A DNA stretch of 22,955 nt from Oscillospiraceae bacterium (GTDB taxonomy: Bacteria; Bacillota; Clostridia; Oscillospirales; Acutalibacteraceae), in assembly GCA_028706415.1 (NCBI GenBank), contig JAQWBK010000014.1:1-22955 (forward strand). The letters are read 5' to 3'. Numbering within the stretch: position 1 is the stretch's first letter; every line of letters begins with the position of its first letter. This document shows positions 1 through 8,504 of this stretch, piece after piece. Below the pieces are notes generated by a model. It had not been told where the DNA came from, did no database searches, and saw only the letters and a list, made by a program, of their open reading frames with translations. The translations under genes were made by a program, and so were the position numbers.

Positions 1-3000
1 ATGCGACAATTGAAAAGGATATCACCAAAAACGCCGAGGAAGCTCTGCTTGAGGTATATCGCAAGCTGCGCCCGGGCGAGCCTTTAACGGTTGAAAACTC
101 TCAGCAGCACCTGGAAAGCCTGTTTTTCGATGCCCGCCGTTATGACCTTTCCCGTGTCGGGCGATACAAATATAATAAAAAGCTTGCGATTTCCAACCGT
201 CTTACAGGTCATAAGCTGAGCAGACCGATTGTAAACCCCCTGACAGGCGAGGTTATGGCAGAAGAGGGCGAGCTGATAAACCAAGCCAAGGCCATGGAAA
301 TTCAGCAGGCCGGTGTTACGGTTGCCTATGTGAATACAGACGAGCACGGCGAGGTTCACGAAGTTAAAATTATATCCAACGGTATGGTGGATATCAGCAA
401 CTTTGTTGATTTTGATGCAACCGAGCTGGGTATTCGCGAGCATGTGCGTTTTTCGGTGCTCAAAGAAATCCTTGAGTCAACCGAGGATAAGGATGATCTG
501 CGCGAAGCCATCCGCAGTCGTATGGATGACCTTGTTCCTAAGCATATCATCGTGGATGACATTCTTGCATCCATCAATTATATAAACTGCCTTGCTCACG
601 ATGTCGGAACCGTAGATGATATCGATCACCTGGGCAATCGTCGTATCCGTTCGGTGGGTGAGCTGTTGCAAAACCAGTTCCGTATCGGATTTTCCCGAAT
701 GGAGCGGGTTATCCGCGAGCGCATGACACTCCAGGCTCAGGATATGGATGTCGTCACCCCTCAGGCTCTTATCAACATTCGTCCTGTGGTTGCCTCAATA
801 AAGGAATTTTTCGGTTCCTCCCCCCTGTCACAGTTTATGGATCAGACCAACCCACTGGCCGAGCTTACCCACAAGCGTCGTTTATCGGCTCTCGGCCCGG
901 GCGGACTTTCTCGTGACCGTGCAGGCTTTGAGGTTCGTGATGTTCACTACAGCCATTACGGCCGTATGTGCCCCATAGAAACCCCCGAAGGCCCCAACAT
1001 CGGGCTTATATCCTATCTTGCCACCTATGCCCGTATCAACGAATACGGATTTATAGAAGCTCCCTTCCGCAGGGTCAACAAAGAAACCGGTGTGGTCACC
1101 GACCAGGTAGTATACATGCCCGCCGATGTCGAGGATGACTATATAGTTGCTCAGGCTAACGAACCCCTTGACGAGCAGGGAAGATTTGCGCGTGTAATGG
1201 TTAATGCCCGTTTCCGCAGTGAGTTTTTGGAAATCGAGCGGGAAAGAGTCGACTATATGGATGTTTCCCCCAAAATGGTTGTTTCGGTTGCCACCGCCAT
1301 GATTCCGTTTTTAGAGAATGATGACGCCAACCGCGCCTTGATGGGTTCAAACATGCAGCGGCAGGCTGTTCCTCTCCTTACAACCGAATCCCCCATAGTG
1401 GGTACCGGCATGGAATATAAAGCTGCCGTTGATTCGGGCGTTGCCGTGCTTTCAAAAGAAGCGGGTACCGTAACCTCGGTTTCTGCCGACCGCATTATTG
1501 TTCGGCGGGACAGCGACGGTTCACAGGATACCTATCCGATGATTAAATTTAAGGATTCCAACCAAGGCACCTGCGTAAACCAGCGCCCGGTTGTATCCTT
1601 TGGTCAGCATATCGAAACGCGGGAGGTTATTGCCGACGGTCCCTCAACATGCAACGGCGAAATATCCCTCGGAAAGAATGTTCTTATCGGCTTCATGTCA
1701 TGGGAAGGCTATAATTATGAGGATGCCATCCTTATCAACGAGAAGCTGGTGCGGGACGATGTATTCACCTCAATCCATATCGAGGAATACGAGATCGAGG
1801 CACGCGATACCAAGCTTGGGCCGGAGGAAATCACCCGTGATATTCCCAATGTGGGCGAAGATGCACTCAAGGATTTGGATGAGCACGGTATCATTCATGT
1901 GGGTGCAGAGGTGCGTTCGGGAGATATTCTGGTGGGCAAGGTTACCCCAAAGGGAGAAACCGAGCTTACCGCCGAGGAAAGACTGCTTCGCGCCATATTC
2001 GGTGAAAAAGCACGGGAGGTTCGTGATACTTCCTTAAAGGTCCCCCATGGCGAATACGGAATTGTTGTTGATGTTAAGGTTTTCACCCGCAAAAATTGCG
2101 ATGAATTAAGCCCGGGTGTCAACATGGTGGTTCGCTGCTATATCGCCCAGAAACGCAAAATCAGCGTTGGCGATAAGATGGCGGGTCGTCACGGTAACAA
2201 GGGCGTTGTATCCCGCATACTTCCAAGTGAGGATATGCCCTTCATGCCTGATGGTACCCCCCTTGATATCGTGCTTAACCCCTTGGGCGTGCCCTCGCGT
2301 ATGAATATCGGTCAGGTCTTAGAGGTGCATTTGGGCTATGCCGCTGCAGCTCTGGGCTTCAAGGTAATGACCCCGGTATTCGACGGCGCGCACGAGGAAG
2401 ATATAAAAGAGCTGCTTGAAAAGGCGGGTAAGAGTGTCGACGGGAAAACCACACTTTATGACGGGCGTACAGGTCAACCTTTTGACAACCCCGTAACCGT
2501 GGGCTATATGTACTTCCTGAAGCTGCACCATCTGGTGGATGACAAGATCCACGCCCGCTCCACCGGCCCGTATTCACTTGTTACCCAGCAGCCACTTGGG
2601 GGCAAGGCGCAGTTCGGCGGACAGCGTTTCGGAGAGATGGAAGTTTGGGCACTTGAGGCTTACGGCGCAGCATATACACTGCAGGAAATCTTGACGGTAA
2701 AATCCGATGATGTTGTCGGGCGCGTCAAGACTTATGAAGCAATAGTAAAGGGTCAAAACATTCCTCAGTCGGGTGTGCCTGAATCATTTAAGGTGCTTGT
2801 AAAAGAGCTACAGTCTCTCTGCCTTGATATAAAGGTATTAAATAAAAACAATCAAGAAATTGACCTTAAGCAGACCTTTGATGATGATGAAGAGGTCAAT
2901 ATGGTCACCGTCGACGAGGGTGCTTTCCAGAATGTTACCAACGAGAGCGAGCTGGACGGCTATAAGGTTGAGGAGCCGGATTCGGAAAATCAAGAGAGTT

Positions 3001-3074
3001 TGCTTGATGCTGATGAAGCAGAGCCCGACCTGTTGACCGATGAAGATGCCGCTGAAGATACTGAAGAAATATAA
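1..3074 (+). CDS. rpoB: RNA polymerase beta subunit, 5' truncated by window edge
   Basis: Catalytic beta subunit of RNA polymerase. The reading frame is open from the first bases (codons start at position 3), so the in-frame ATG at 255 is internal and the true start lies upstream of the window. About 1023 residues are visible; the family usually runs to about 1150-1250, so roughly the N-terminal lobe is missing. The rifampicin pocket is at about 790-990: FGSSPLSQFMDQTNPLAEL, then THKRRLSALGPGGL, then CPIETPEGPNIGLI. The positions equivalent to E. coli Q513, D516, H526 and S531 carry the sensitive residues. GDKMAGRHGNKGVVS and the C-terminal GGKAQFGGQRFGEMEVWALEAYGA clamp-side region are intact. 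The tail is strongly acidic (Asp/Glu rich). rpoC follows after 23 bp, so the two are co-transcribed. Confidence 0.98.
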   Translation, partial: ATIEKDITKNAEEALLEVYRKLRPGEPLTVENSQQHLESLFFDARRYDLSRVGRYKYNKKLAISNRLTGHKLSRPIVNPLTGEVMAEEGELINQAKAMEIQQAGVTVAYVNTDEHGEVHEVKIISNGMVDISNFVDFDATELGIREHVRFSVLKEILESTEDKDDLREAIRSRMDDLVPKHIIVDDILASINYINCLAHDVGTVDDIDHLGNRRIRSVGELLQNQFRIGFSRMERVIRERMTLQAQDMDVVTPQALINIRPVVASIKEFFGSSPLSQFMDQTNPLAELTHKRRLSALGPGGLSRDRAGFEVRDVHYSHYGRMCPIETPEGPNIGLISYLATYARINEYGFIEAPFRRVNKETGVVTDQVVYMPADVEDDYIVAQANEPLDEQGRFARVMVNARFRSEFLEIERERVDYMDVSPKMVVSVATAMIPFLENDDANRALMGSNMQRQAVPLLTTESPIVGTGMEYKAAVDSGVAVLSKEAGTVTSVSADRIIVRRDSDGSQDTYPMIKFKDSNQGTCVNQRPVVSFGQHIETREVIADGPSTCNGEISLGKNVLIGFMSWEGYNYEDAILINEKLVRDDVFTSIHIEEYEIEARDTKLGPEEITRDIPNVGEDALKDLDEHGIIHVGAEVRSGDILVGKVTPKGETELTAEERLLRAIFGEKAREVRDTSLKVPHGEYGIVVDVKVFTRKNCDELSPGVNMVVRCYIAQKRKISVGDKMAGRHGNKGVVSRILPSEDMPFMPDGTPLDIVLNPLGVPSRMNIGQVLEVHLGYAAAALGFKVMTPVFDGAHEEDIKELLEKAGKSVDGKTTLYDGRTGQPFDNPVTVGYMYFLKLHHLVDDKIHARSTGPYSLVTQQPLGGKAQFGGQRFGEMEVWALEAYGAAYTLQEILTVKSDDVVGRVKTYEAIVKGQNIPQSGVPESFKVLVKELQSLCLDIKVLNKNNQEIDLKQTFDDDEEVNMVTVDEGAFQNVTNESELDGYKVEEPDSENQESLLDADEAEPDLLTDEDAAEDTEEI

Positions 3075-3097
3075 TAAACGGGAGGAAAATTCACTGT

Positions 3098-6000
3098 ATG
3101 ATGGAATTTAACGTGTTCGACTCAATTAAAATTGGGCTTGCCTCCCCGGAGCAGATTCGCGATTGGTCCTTTGGTGAGGTCAAAAAACCTGAAACCATTA
3201 ATTACCGCACCCTGAAACCTGAAAAGGAAGGTTTATTCTGTGAGCGTATTTTTGGGCCGCAGAAGGATTGGGAGTGCCATTGCGGAAAATATAAACGCAT
3301 ACGCTATAAAGGGAAAATATGCGATCGCTGCGGTGTCGAAGTCACCCGCGCCAAGGTTCGCCGTGAGCGAATGGGCCATATAGAGCTAGCCGCTCCGGTT
3401 TCACATATCTGGTATTTCAAGGGTATTCCCTCCCGAATGGGGCTTATTCTGGATTTATCTCCCCGACTGCTGGAGCAGGTGTTGTATTTTGCTTCTTACA
3501 TCGTGGTAGACCCGGGTACCACCCCGCTTTTCAAAAAGCAAATACTCAACGAAAAAGATTATCGGGATATGCGCGAAAAATATGAGGATGATTTTGATGC
3601 CGGTATGGGGGCAGAATTCATCTATAAGCTACTTGAGGAGATAGATCTTGTCCAGCTTTCGATTGACCTCAAAAATGAGCTTGAGGGTGCAACCGGTCAG
3701 AAGCGTTCAAGATTGCTGAAAAGGCTGGAGGTTATTGAAGCCTTGCGCCACTCCGGCAACCGTCCGGAATGGATGATTATGTCGGTTGTTCCGGTCATCC
3801 CCCCCGATATCCGTCCCATGGTGCAGCTAGACGGCGGTCGTTTTGCGACCTCCGACCTTAACGATTTGTACCGTCGGGTAATCAACCGCAATAATCGCCT
3901 TAAGCGTCTGCTGGATTTGGGCGCCCCCGATATAATTGTACGCAATGAAAAGCGCATGCTGCAGGAGGCTGTTGATGCTCTAATCGACAACGGTCGCCGC
4001 GGTCGTCCGGTTACAGGCCCCAACAATCGGCCACTTAAATCCCTTTCAGATATGTTAAAGGGAAAACAGGGGCGTTTCCGTCAGAATTTGCTGGGTAAGC
4101 GTGTCGACTACTCCGGCCGTTCGGTTATCGTTGTGGGTCCCGAGCTCAAGCTGTATCAGTGCGGTCTGCCCAAGGAAATGGCGCTCGAGCTGTTCAAGCC
4201 CTTTGTTATGAAAAGGCTGGTCGAAACAGGGGTTGCCGGCAACATTAAATCCGCAAGAAAGATGGTTGAGCGGGTTCGCCCCGAGGTTTGGGATGCACTC
4301 GAAATTGTTATCAAGGACCATCCTGTCATGCTCAACCGCGCCCCCACTCTGCACCGACTTGGTATTCAGGCGTTTGAACCCGTGCTTGTCGAGGGGCGGG
4401 CAATCAAGCTGCATCCTCTAGTATGTACCGCCTTCAACGCCGACTTTGACGGAGATCAGATGGCGGTCCATGTTCCCCTGTCAGCCGAAGCACAAGCAGA
4501 AGCTCGCTTCCTTATGCTGGCGGCAGGTAACCTCTTAAAGCCCTCCGACGGCCGTCCGGTGACCGTTCCGACACAGGATATGGTTCTGGGTTCATACTAC
4601 CTTACCATAGATAAACCCGGGGAACCCGGTGAAGGTAAGATCTTCCGTGACGAGGACGAGGCAATCATGGCTTATGATGCGGGGGCAGCCAGTCTCCATG
4701 CCAAAATCAAGCTGCGCCGCACCATTGAAATTGATGGTGTCAAGCATCAGCGTATAATTGAAACCACAATAGGCAGGGTTATTTTTAATCGTTCCATTCC
4801 TCAGGATCTCGGTTTTGTCAAACGAAACACAATTGATGATATGTTCAAATACGAGGTCGATTTCAAAATAGATAAAAAGCATCTTTCTCTGATTATTGAA
4901 AAATGCATAAAGGTTCACGGCACCGCCGAAACCTCTTTGGTGCTGGATGCAATCAAAACTCAGGGCTATAAATACTCAACCCGCGCTGCTCTTACTGTTG
5001 CGGTTGTGGATGCCGCCATTCCACCCCAGAAAAAGAAGCTTATCGAAGATGCCGAAAAACGCGTTGAAGAAATTACCCGTCTGTTTAAACGCGGGCTTAT
5101 GAGTGATGACGAGCGTTACCGTGAGGTTATCAAAACATGGACCGAAACAACCAACAGGGTAACCGAGGCTCTGAACAGCAATCTTGACCCGTATAATCCG
5201 ATATTCATGATGTCCGATTCGGGCGCCCGTGGTTCCATTGCACAGATACGCCAGCTTGCGGGTATGCGCGGACTTATTGCCAACACATCGGGCAGAACGA
5301 TAGAGGTGCCCATCCGTGCCAATTACCGCGAAGGTCTTAACGTACTCGAATACTTCATCTCATCCCGCGGCGCGCGTAAAGGTCTGGCAGACACCGCTCT
5401 GCGTACCGCCGACTCGGGGTATTTGACCCGCCGTCTGGTGGACGTGGCACAGGATGTTATTATCCGCTCAAACGACTGCGGAACTGCCGAGGGCATTGAA
5501 GTTTATGATATTCGTGACGGCAAAGAAATAATTGAACAGCTGACGGATCGTCTGCACGGCAGATATCTTTTAAACGATTTTGTTGACCCGAAAACCGGAG
5601 AGGTTATGGTCAGCAGCGAAAAGATAATGGGGGATTATGAGGCAGACCTTTTGGTCAATAAATACAAGGTCGAGCGCATAAAAATCCGCTCCGTTCTGAA
5701 CTGCCACGCAAAGCACGGGGTCTGCTCAAAATGCTATGGTTCAAATCTTGCGTCGGTGGGTCCGGTTTCTTTCGGAGAAGCAGTTGGTATAATTGCCGCC
5801 CAATCAATAGGTGAACCGGGTACCCAGCTCACCATGCGTACCTTCCACACCGGCGGTATCGCATCCAGCGAGGATATAACCCACGGTTTGCCCCGCGTTG
5901 AAGAGCTTTTCGAAGCGCGTAAGCCCAAGCATCTGGCACAGATTTCCGAGATTGACGGCGTTGTCAGCTTTGGCGAAGAAAAGAAAAAGCGGCTGGTTAT

Positions 6001-6772
6001 CGTTACAAAAACCGAGAAGAATAATATCGACGAACGCTCGTATGTAATTCCGTTCGGTTCGCGTATCAGCGTTAAAGAAGGGGCCGTTATCAAAAAGGGT
6101 GGCAGAATCACCGAAGGCTCAATCAATCCCCATGATATCCTTGCGGTAAGCGGCGAGGAGGCTGTTCAGAATTATCTGATTCAGGAGGTTCAGCGAACCT
6201 ATCGTATGCAGGGTGTTGATATCAACGATAAGCACGTTGAGGTTATAGTTCGCCAGATGATGCGCAAGGTAAAGGTTGATAATCCCGGCGACACCACCCT
6301 GCTTTCGGGAGCTACGATTGATCGTGCCGATTTTAACGAATACAATGCCGCTATCCGTCAGCGTATTGCCGCCGGCGAAACCGAGCTGAACGAGGCAACC
6401 TGTTTACCGGTACTAATGGGCATTACAAAGGCTTCTCTTGCCACCGACAGCTTCCTGTCAGCCGCATCCTTCCAGGAAACCACCCGGGTTCTTACCGAAG
6501 CCGCCATCAAGGGCAAGGTTGATCCGCTGCTTGGGTTAAAGGAAAATGTTATCATCGGCAAGCTTATTCCTGCCGGAACGGGAATGCAGTCCTACAACGA
6601 CATTCATATTGCCAACATGCATCCCGACGCCCCTAATGATTCCTATATCGCCACCCTGCGTGCTCTCTTGGAAAACGATGATTCACAGGACCCGGATGAA
6701 CAGGTGGTTCCGCCTGAAGGGGACAATGAATCGGTGGTGCAGTATCAAGTTCAGGATGCCCCGGTAGTCTGA
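3098..6772 (+). CDS. rpoC: RNA polymerase beta' subunit
   Basis: Largest RNA polymerase subunit; with beta it forms the active centre. It is 1224 aa, normal for Firmicutes. Motifs in order: the N-terminal zinc site CHCGKYKR...CDRCG (about residues 60-78), the catalytic NADFDGDQM loop whose aspartates bind the active-site Mg2+ (about 447-455), the second zinc site with CGT, then CHAKHGVCSKCYG (about 868-880), and the trigger loop MRTFHTGGIA (about 912). The start is ATG 3098 behind GGAGG at 3081-3085; a second ATG at 3101 is equally well placed, so one residue is uncertain. The C-terminus is acidic and Gln/Val rich. There is no obvious intrinsic terminator just after the stop, only a 13-bp hairpin without a U-tract. 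No L7Ae-like ribosomal protein gene separates it from rpsL, unlike in many Firmicutes. Confidence 0.98.
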   Translation: MMEFNVFDSIKIGLASPEQIRDWSFGEVKKPETINYRTLKPEKEGLFCERIFGPQKDWECHCGKYKRIRYKGKICDRCGVEVTRAKVRRERMGHIELAAPVSHIWYFKGIPSRMGLILDLSPRLLEQVLYFASYIVVDPGTTPLFKKQILNEKDYRDMREKYEDDFDAGMGAEFIYKLLEEIDLVQLSIDLKNELEGATGQKRSRLLKRLEVIEALRHSGNRPEWMIMSVVPVIPPDIRPMVQLDGGRFATSDLNDLYRRVINRNNRLKRLLDLGAPDIIVRNEKRMLQEAVDALIDNGRRGRPVTGPNNRPLKSLSDMLKGKQGRFRQNLLGKRVDYSGRSVIVVGPELKLYQCGLPKEMALELFKPFVMKRLVETGVAGNIKSARKMVERVRPEVWDALEIVIKDHPVMLNRAPTLHRLGIQAFEPVLVEGRAIKLHPLVCTAFNADFDGDQMAVHVPLSAEAQAEARFLMLAAGNLLKPSDGRPVTVPTQDMVLGSYYLTIDKPGEPGEGKIFRDEDEAIMAYDAGAASLHAKIKLRRTIEIDGVKHQRIIETTIGRVIFNRSIPQDLGFVKRNTIDDMFKYEVDFKIDKKHLSLIIEKCIKVHGTAETSLVLDAIKTQGYKYSTRAALTVAVVDAAIPPQKKKLIEDAEKRVEEITRLFKRGLMSDDERYREVIKTWTETTNRVTEALNSNLDPYNPIFMMSDSGARGSIAQIRQLAGMRGLIANTSGRTIEVPIRANYREGLNVLEYFISSRGARKGLADTALRTADSGYLTRRLVDVAQDVIIRSNDCGTAEGIEVYDIRDGKEIIEQLTDRLHGRYLLNDFVDPKTGEVMVSSEKIMGDYEADLLVNKYKVERIKIRSVLNCHAKHGVCSKCYGSNLASVGPVSFGEAVGIIAAQSIGEPGTQLTMRTFHTGGIASSEDITHGLPRVEELFEARKPKHLAQISEIDGVVSFGEEKKKRLVIVTKTEKNNIDERSYVIPFGSRISVKEGAVIKKGGRITEGSINPHDILAVSGEEAVQNYLIQEVQRTYRMQGVDINDKHVEVIVRQMMRKVKVDNPGDTTLLSGATIDRADFNEYNAAIRQRIAAGETELNEATCLPVLMGITKASLATDSFLSAASFQETTRVLTEAAIKGKVDPLLGLKENVIIGKLIPAGTGMQSYNDIHIANMHPDAPNDSYIATLRALLENDDSQDPDEQVVPPEGDNESVVQYQVQDAPVV

Positions 6773-6817
6773 CGCCGAGGATAAATCGGTCAAACAACCT
6801 GCCTCGCTGCCCCTGCC

Positions 6818-6850
6818 TTTTGCGTAAATCGTCAGGTGATTTACGCAAAA
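6818..6850 (+). other. Perfect 13-bp hairpin after rpoC
   Basis: TTTTGCGTAAATC (6818-6830) pairs perfectly with GATTTACGCAAAA (6838-6850) around a 7-nt loop, 45 nt after the rpoC stop. It lacks a following T-run, so it is not a classical intrinsic terminator. It may protect the rpoBC mRNA 3' end or act as a weak terminator. It stands just upstream of the rpsL promoter. Confidence 0.6.
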
Positions 6851-6879
6851 GCAATTATAGAGAAAATTGTTGGGTTTGC

Positions 6880-6909
6880 TTGACAAAGGGTTGTTTTCCA
6901 TGATATTAT
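6880..6909 (+). promoter_or_regulatory. Predicted sigma-A promoter for rpsL
   Basis: TTGACA (6880-6885), an 18-bp spacer and TATTAT (6904-6909), with a TG one base before the -10 (extended -10). This near-consensus promoter would start transcription near 6916 and give a leader of about 260 nt before rpsL. It indicates that the str genes are transcribed independently of rpoBC. Confidence 0.75.
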
Positions 6910-6990
6910 TCGTAATTGTGATATTTTCGATTTTTAGCTATCAAGAATGATTTCTATTTGTTCCATTATTATGACCATTCCTTTCGGGTA

Positions 6991-7137
6991 GTCCGCAAAT
7001 TTTGTGCGGTTTCGACACTTGTGTCGAAATTTTGGTCGGTGTTCGACCGAAAAGCACAAATTTGCCGTTTGAAAAATTTATTTTTCAAACTTTCTACCAC
7101 CCAAGCCCCCTAACAAGTCGATTATAATGACCGACTT
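6991..7137 (+). ncRNA. Structured 5' leader of rpsL (candidate cis-regulatory RNA)
   Basis: Several strong helices lie in this leader. GCAAATTTTGTGC (6995-7007) can pair with GCACAAATTTGC (7054-7065) apart from one bulged T. This encloses TTTCGACAC/GTGTCGAAA (7010-7018 with 7021-7029) and GGTCG/CGACC (7034-7038 with 7044-7048), forming a three-way junction. It is followed by the perfect helix GTTTGAAAAA/TTTTTCAAAC (7067-7076 with 7081-7090) and AAGTCG/CGACTT (7115-7120 with 7132-7137). An alternative small hairpin CCGCA/TGCGG (6993-6997, 7005-7009) competes with the outer stem. The density of helices suggests a regulatory leader; no known r-protein leader family was recognised. Confidence 0.5.
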
Positions 7138-7174
7138 TGGGAATAAATTATTCTATAAACAGGAGGTGATATTG

Positions 7175-7603
7175 TTGCCAACCTTTAATCAGCTCGTGCG
7201 TAAAGGGCGTGAGGAAGTCGGTAAAAAGGATAAGGCGCCTGCTCTTTTGAAGGGCTGGAACTCCAAAAAGCGTATGCCCATCGACCAGAACTCTCCCCAA
7301 AAGCGCGGCGTGTGCACAGCGGTTAAAACGTCCACCCCCAAGAAGCCCAATTCGGCTCTTCGCAAGGTAGCTCGTATTCGCCTTTCAAATGGGATTGAGG
7401 TTACATCCTACATTCCGGGTGAAGGTCATAACCTGCAGGAGCACAGCGTTGTACTGATTCGCGGCGGTCGTGTAAAAGACCTGCCCGGCGTACGCTACCA
7501 CATCATCCGCGGCACCCTTGATGCCCAAGGAGTTGCAAAGCGTATGCAGGCGCGTTCCAAATACGGCGCCAAAAAGCCCAAGGCCGGAGCGGCCAAAAAA
7601 TAA
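7175..7603 (+). CDS. rpsL: 30S ribosomal protein S12
   Basis: Decoding-centre protein of the small subunit. It is 142 aa, beginning LPTFNQLVRKGR with the initiator read as Met. The start is TTG 7175, 6 nt after the strong Shine-Dalgarno AGGAGGTGA (7161-7168). The in-frame ATG at 7127 lies upstream of that RBS and would add residues foreign to S12, so it is not used; an adjacent TTG at 7172 is less well spaced. The conserved blocks KRGVCTAVKT, PKKPNSALRKVA and GEGHNLQEHSVVLIRGGRVKDLPG are intact. The lysine in PKKPNSA that is altered in streptomycin-resistant mutants is wild type. The protein ends in a basic Lys/Ala-rich tail (KPKAGAAKK). A TTG start is unusual for so highly expressed a gene and leaves room for translational control through the structured leader. 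Confidence 0.97.
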   Translation: MPTFNQLVRKGREEVGKKDKAPALLKGWNSKKRMPIDQNSPQKRGVCTAVKTSTPKKPNSALRKVARIRLSNGIEVTSYIPGEGHNLQEHSVVLIRGGRVKDLPGVRYHIIRGTLDAQGVAKRMQARSKYGAKKPKAGAAKK

Positions 7604-7848
7604 GACATTCCATCAGCGGCTAGTATATAGCGGCATAAAATAGATGTGTGATAATATCGGCAGTAAATGTTGATAATATCAGGGTCTGTGATACAGTATG
7701 TTAATATTAGGAACTGTGGATACAGTTTACTGATTAATTAGCAAATGAGTATCTGAATGCTCTATATTGGCCAGCGGGAAGATGTCTCATTCGGAGACGA
7801 TCATTTTCGAGTACCTATGATATCATATTTATGAAGGAGGGAAGTAGA
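7604..7848 (+). promoter_or_regulatory. rpsL-rpsG spacer with repeated hairpins
   Basis: This 245-bp gap has no plausible gene. TGATAATATC occurs at 7649-7658 and again at 7671-7680. Two related small hairpins follow: CTGTGATACAG (7686-7696) and ACTGTGGATACAGT (7713-7726). A third hairpin, GTCTC/GAGAC (7784-7788 with 794-98 of the same line, i.e. 7794-7798), lies 50 bp before rpsG. In E. coli the equivalent intercistronic region is the S7 autoregulatory target. A similar role here is inference only. Confidence 0.4.
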
Positions 7849-8319
7849 GTGCCGAGAAGAGGTTCAATAGCAAAACGAGATGTTTTGCCCGACCCACTTT
7901 ACAATTCCAAGCTTGTTACCAGACTTATCAACAACATTATGTATGACGGTAAACGCGGTGTATCCCAGAAGATTGTTTATGGTGCGTTTGACATCATTCG
8001 TGAAAAGACGGGGAAGGATCCCCTTGAAGTCTTTGAACAGTCGATGGAGAACGTAATGCCCATGCTGGAGGTTAAGGCTCGCCGTGTTGGCGGTGCAACC
8101 TACCAGGTGCCAATCGAGGTTCGCCCCGAACGCCGCCAGACCTTGGGTCTTCGCTGGTTGACAGCGTATTCCCGTAGCCGTTCTGAACGCACCATGAAGG
8201 AACGCCTTGCAGGCGAAATTATGGATGCCATCAACGGAAACGGCGGCGCAGCCAAAAAGCGTGATGACACCCATCGCATGGCCGAAGCCAACAGAGCATT
8301 TGCTCACTACAGATGGTAG
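7849..8319 (+). CDS. rpsG: 30S ribosomal protein S7
   Basis: Primary 16S rRNA-binding protein that nucleates assembly of the 30S head. Translation from GTG 7849 gives 156 aa, exactly the family length, starting VPRRGSIAKRDVLPDP. The preceding AAGGAGGG (about 7834-7841) is its RBS. The in-frame ATG at 7831 precedes the RBS and is rejected. Conserved segments include RLINNIMYDGKRGVSQKIVY, GGATYQVPIEVRPERRQ, LRWL and the C-terminal DDTHRMAEANRAFAHYRW. The stop is followed within a few bases by a terminator-like hairpin and a transposon-like repeat, so co-transcription with fusA is doubtful or only partial. Confidence 0.97.
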   Translation: MPRRGSIAKRDVLPDPLYNSKLVTRLINNIMYDGKRGVSQKIVYGAFDIIREKTGKDPLEVFEQSMENVMPMLEVKARRVGGATYQVPIEVRPERRQTLGLRWLTAYSRSRSERTMKERLAGEIMDAINGNGGAAKKRDDTHRMAEANRAFAHYRW

Positions 8320-8321
8320 AT

Positions 8322-8347
8322 CCCGATTGATGTATATATCGGGGTTT
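8322..8347 (+). terminator. Weak intrinsic terminator after rpsG, abutted by a repeat
   Basis: CCCGAT (8322-8327) pairs with ATCGGG (8338-8343) and is followed by GTTT. The type 1 element begins immediately after, at 8349, so its insertion appears to have cut short the U-tract. The stem is only 6 bp, so termination is probably partial. Confidence 0.45.
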
Positions 8348-8348
8348 A

Positions 8349-8504
8349 TACTGTTCTCAAGTAAAAGGTGAGACAAAATTTACGAGGATGTTTTTCGTCA
8401 TGCAAGGCGGAGGAGGAGAGCGGGCTGACGCCCGCCGACGACAACAACGCTGTATGGCGGAAAACAGACCGCAAAGATGTCTTGATTTTTATTTGAGATC
8501 AGTA
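8349..8504 (+). mobile_element. Type 1 MITE-like element, copy A
   Basis: A 156-bp non-coding element with terminal inverted repeats TACTGTTCTCAAGTAAAA (left) and TTTTATTTGAGATCAGTA (right), which match at 16 of 18 positions. TTA flanks both sides (8346-8348 and 8505-8507), consistent with a 3-bp target duplication. The interior carries a perfect hairpin GCGGGC-TGAC-GCCCGC. A second copy, about 96% identical, lies in inverse orientation at 15311-15466. No transposase is encoded, so it would have to be mobilised in trans. Confidence 0.8.

Noticed and set aside
7127..7174. ATG 7127 as the start of rpsL
   Set aside because: It is upstream of the AGGAGGTGA site, and the added residues are absent from S12 proteins; TTG 7175 fits both RBS and homology.
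7831..7848. ATG 7831 as the start of rpsG
   Set aside because: The Shine-Dalgarno lies inside this extension; GTG 7849 gives the canonical 156-aa S7.
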